From an uncultured Fusicatenibacter sp. (lineage in GTDB: Bacteria; Bacillota; Clostridia; Lachnospirales; Lachnospiraceae), in assembly GCA_902493585.1 (NCBI GenBank), contig CABUPZ010000055.1, positions 1 to 16,751 of the forward strand: DNA of 16,751 nucleotides. Direction: 5' to 3'. How positions within the stretch are numbered: the first letter of the stretch is position 1; each line of letters opens with the position of its first letter. The position numbers were made by a program, and so were the translations under genes. Shown piece by piece: positions 15,083 to 16,751 of this stretch. Below the pieces are notes generated by a model. The model saw only the letters and a program-made list of their open reading frames with translations. It ran no database searches and was not told the DNA's origin.

Positions 15083-15996
15083 CAAAATACATCTCCTTTC
15101 GACCATTCCTCAGGAATCCTGGTCATTGCCGCATCCTGAATGATCTCCTTTTCATAGAGATCGAAGCATTTGTTCACGATTCCCATCTTTACCGCCTGCC
15201 AGGGAGAAAGTCCCGCCCGCACCGTCCGCAGCGCGCCGATCATCCCCCGCAGATCCAGCGCCTTCGTGGAAATCTCCGCCTGCCCCGCCTTTTTCTGCAG
15301 ATCAAGGTACAGCCCGATAAACGCTTTCTTCGCCTCTTCCTTCATCCCCGGAAACATTGTATCCAGCAGATAATTCAAGGTCTCCTCGTCCTGCAGAGGC
15401 ATATCGATCACAAGAAACCGTGAAACCAGCGCCTCATTCAGTTCCCTGGTACCCGCATAACCGTAATTCATCGTCCCGATAAAACGGGTTGCCGGATGCA
15501 GCGCGATCCTGTCATAGCCCGGCACATCGATACTCCTTCGGTCGTCCAGCGCCGCATGAAGCACACTCACCGCATCATTCTTCGCCATATTGATCTCATC
15601 CAGAATACCAAAACCACCTGCCCTGGCACAGCGGGAAATCATCCCCTCCCTCAGCAACACCTCATTGTTGCGGAACGTATCCGTCCCGATCAGCTCGGCG
15701 CTCCCCATATTCACATGAAAAGAAACTGTATAAGCCGGCCGCTCAAAAATCCATGCCAGCGTTTCCGCCAGCACATTCTTTCCGGTAGCCTTTTCCCCGG
15801 TAAGCAGCAGATTTTCCCCCTCCAGAAGCGCAGCAATCGCCATCTCCAGGATCTCACGTCCATAAAAAAGGACCTGCGGCTTCTGCAGTCTGTCCGTTTC
15901 CTTTTCCCGTTCCGCATAAACACGGCAAAACTCCTCAACACCTTCCAGCAGACCCTTGTCCACATTCTGCCTTCTCAAAAACTCCAAACGCTCCAC
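15082..15996 (-). CDS. MoxR-family AAA+ ATPase
   Basis: A 304-residue AAA+ ATPase of the MoxR/CbbQ/NorQ type. Walker A is GEKATGKN (67-74, ending Lys-Asn instead of the common Lys-Thr/Ser, as seen in related midasin-type P-loops). Walker B is FGILDEIN (129-136). Sensor 1 is FIGTMNYGYAGTRELNEALVSRF, which includes the arginine-finger region. It probably forms a hexameric ring that uses ATP to act on a client through the VWA protein encoded immediately downstream with a one-base overlap. The start is GTG 15996, with AAAGGAGG 11 nt upstream. A weak promoter lies about 80 nt further up. Together the pair is a MoxR-VWA module of unknown client. Confidence 0.9.
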   Translation of the reverse strand: MERLEFLRRQNVDKGLLEGVEEFCRVYAEREKETDRLQKPQVLFYGREILEMAIAALLEGENLLLTGEKATGKNVLAETLAWIFERPAYTVSFHVNMGSAELIGTDTFRNNEVLLREGMISRCARAGGFGILDEINMAKNDAVSVLHAALDDRRSIDVPGYDRIALHPATRFIGTMNYGYAGTRELNEALVSRFLVIDMPLQDEETLNYLLDTMFPGMKEEAKKAFIGLYLDLQKKAGQAEISTKALDLRGMIGALRTVRAGLSPWQAVKMGIVNKCFDLYEKEIIQDAAMTRIPEEWSKGDVF

Positions 15997-16074
15997 AGCC
16001 TGTATTTCCTCCTTTTATCTGTCAGTTTTCCACAATCATTCGTTTTTGGACAACTCTATTTCTCATCTTTTACG

Positions 16075-16103
16075 ATTGTACCAAAAATCCCCCTCAATTA
16101 CTA
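16075..16103 (-). promoter_or_regulatory. Weak promoter candidate for MoxR-VWA
   Basis: On the minus strand, TACAAT (16075-16080, 5 of 6) is 17 bp from TAGTAA (16098-16103, 3 of 6). The -35 abuts the 50-bp palindrome. Confidence 0.35.
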
Positions 16104-16153
16104 CTAGTACATCGAAAATTAAATAGCTAGCCATTTAATTTTCGATGTACTAG
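16104..16153. repeat. 50-bp palindrome with perfect 21-bp arms
   Basis: Arms 16104-16124 and 16133-16153 are exact reverse complements (CTAGTACATCG... on the left), around an 8-nt centre AGCTAGCC. It lies between the divergent MoxR and deacetylase genes. AT-rich arms and absence of a U-tract argue against a terminator. It may be an operator or a small palindromic mobile repeat. Confidence 0.85.
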
Positions 16154-16160
16154 ATCATGT

Positions 16161-16188
16161 TTGAAAATTTATTCCTGCGATCTAATAT
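16161..16188 (+). promoter_or_regulatory. Promoter candidate for the deacetylase gene
   Basis: TTGAAA (16161-16166, 5 of 6) and TAATAT (16183-16188, 4 of 6) are separated by 16 bp, just 3' of the palindrome. A TTGACA at 16211 lacks a matching -10. Confidence 0.4.
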
Positions 16189-16250
16189 TCACGTCATAGG
16201 CGGACGCCCGTTGACATAAACTAATGGCAAAAGCCACTGCAGGTAATCCT

Positions 16251-16751
16251 ATGCTGAAACAGAAATTTTCCCCCCTGTTCCGGAAAGTCACTTCCCGGAA
16301 CGCACAGATCCGGCAGATCTCTCCCCGCGCCTGTCTCAAGGTTCTCCTTCTGTTTGCCGCCGCCTTTCTCACCGGCCATCTGCTTGCCCGAGGTGTCGCC
16401 GCTCTGGAAACCGCGGTTTCTCCCGTTTCTGAAAGTGAGAACTGGGGTCTTGGCTTCTCGGAAGAGGGAAAACGCCCCACTGGAAACGCTACCATAGAAG
16501 AATTAAAGGAATATGATGCCTGGTTCGCCCAGGATACCGAAGAAAAAAAACTGTATCTGACCTTTGACTGCGGCTATGAAAATGGAAACACCCCGGCGAT
16601 CCTGGAAGCGCTGAAAAAACATAACGCTCCTGCCACTTTTTTCGTTGTCGGCAATTTTATCCGGGACAATCCGGAACTGATCCGCCAGATGGTCGAAGAA
16701 GGCCATACGGTCGGCAATCACACCTACAGCCATCCGGATATGTCGCAGATT
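16251..16751 (+). CDS. Polysaccharide deacetylase (PdaA-like), 3' end outside window
   Basis: 167 codons are visible and the gene runs off the window. After a basic N-terminus there is one membrane/signal segment (VLLLFAAAFLTGHLLARG), so the enzyme domain is outside the membrane. Carbohydrate esterase family 4 motifs follow: LTFDCGYENGNT (catalytic Asp; the second Asp of the usual TFDD is Cys here, while B. subtilis PdaA has Asn in TFDNGYENGYT), PATFFVVG and GNHTYSHPDM (metal-binding HxxxH). PdaA-type enzymes deacetylate muramic acid residues to form delta-lactam in spore cortex peptidoglycan, which would fit a spore-forming Clostridium; this role is inferred. ATG 16251 has AGG seven nt upstream; ATG 16224 is in frame but has no ribosome site. 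Divergent from moxR. Confidence 0.88.
   Translation, partial: MLKQKFSPLFRKVTSRNAQIRQISPRACLKVLLLFAAAFLTGHLLARGVAALETAVSPVSESENWGLGFSEEGKRPTGNATIEELKEYDAWFAQDTEEKKLYLTFDCGYENGNTPAILEALKKHNAPATFFVVGNFIRDNPELIRQMVEEGHTVGNHTYSHPDMSQI

Noticed and set aside
13919..15139. 406-residue plus-strand open frame
   Set aside because: Antisense to the VWA gene, whose MIDAS motif and coupling to MoxR show the real coding strand.
1..16751. CRISPR array, tRNA or rRNA genes, prophage or IS transposase
   Set aside because: No regularly spaced direct repeats, no tRNA-like sequence I could recognise, and no integrase or transposase frame on either strand.

Overview
The window looks like chromosomal DNA of an anaerobic Firmicute, most likely a Lachnospiraceae-type gut Clostridium. 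The evidence is moderate GC, Shine-Dalgarno sequences of the AGGAGG type, the gene families present (DUF1292, DUF5662, an ABC-F with an LDEPTRNFSP D-loop, a PdaA-like deacetylase with TFDCGYENG) and U-tract terminators. The genus cannot be fixed from the sequence. UGA is a normal stop in several genes (exoA, the decarboxylase, MoxR, ABC-F, DUF1292), so the standard bacterial code applies.

Layout. Positions 1-5230 (minus strand) hold a tight run in the order exoA (exonuclease III), a GH13/GlgX-like debranching-enzyme homologue with an in-frame UGA, a DUF5662 protein, and an LtaS-type membrane sulfatase that leaves the window at position 1. The exoA promoter is very good and overlaps the 3' end of the upstream gene. 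Positions 5223-8073 (minus) hold a PLP-dependent Orn/Lys/Arg decarboxylase and the branched-chain aminotransferase ilvE; between them lies a 230-nt spacer with elaborate predicted RNA structure. Positions 8336-9282 (plus) hold two single-gene units, a DUF1292 protein and an XRE-family regulator, each ending in a strong intrinsic terminator. Positions 9319-10620 (minus) encode an M18 aminopeptidase, preceded by a decayed short-chain dehydrogenase (10625-11171) and a 69-bp imperfect palindrome. Positions 11366-13225 (minus) hold an ABC-F ATPase with a ~300-nt attenuator leader. Positions 13298-15996 (minus) are a translationally coupled MoxR ATPase / VWA-protein pair. A 50-bp perfect-arm palindrome separates this pair from a divergent polysaccharide deacetylase (16251 to the window end, plus strand).

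The most interesting system is the ABC-F leader. It has a promoter, a five-codon upstream ORF (MMMTK), a segment just after its stop codon that can pair with a downstream segment, and that downstream segment can instead pair with the 5' arm of an intrinsic terminator placed just before the ABC-F ribosome binding site. This has the full geometry of ribosome-stalling-controlled transcription attenuation, as known for other antibiotic-resistance ABC-F genes. It suggests this protein is an inducible ribosome-protection factor.

Other points of interest are the debranching-enzyme homologue, which lacks two of the three GH13 catalytic carboxylates and is also interrupted by UGA; the orphan structured leader before the decarboxylase; and the palindrome placed between two divergent promoter candidates at the MoxR/deacetylase junction.
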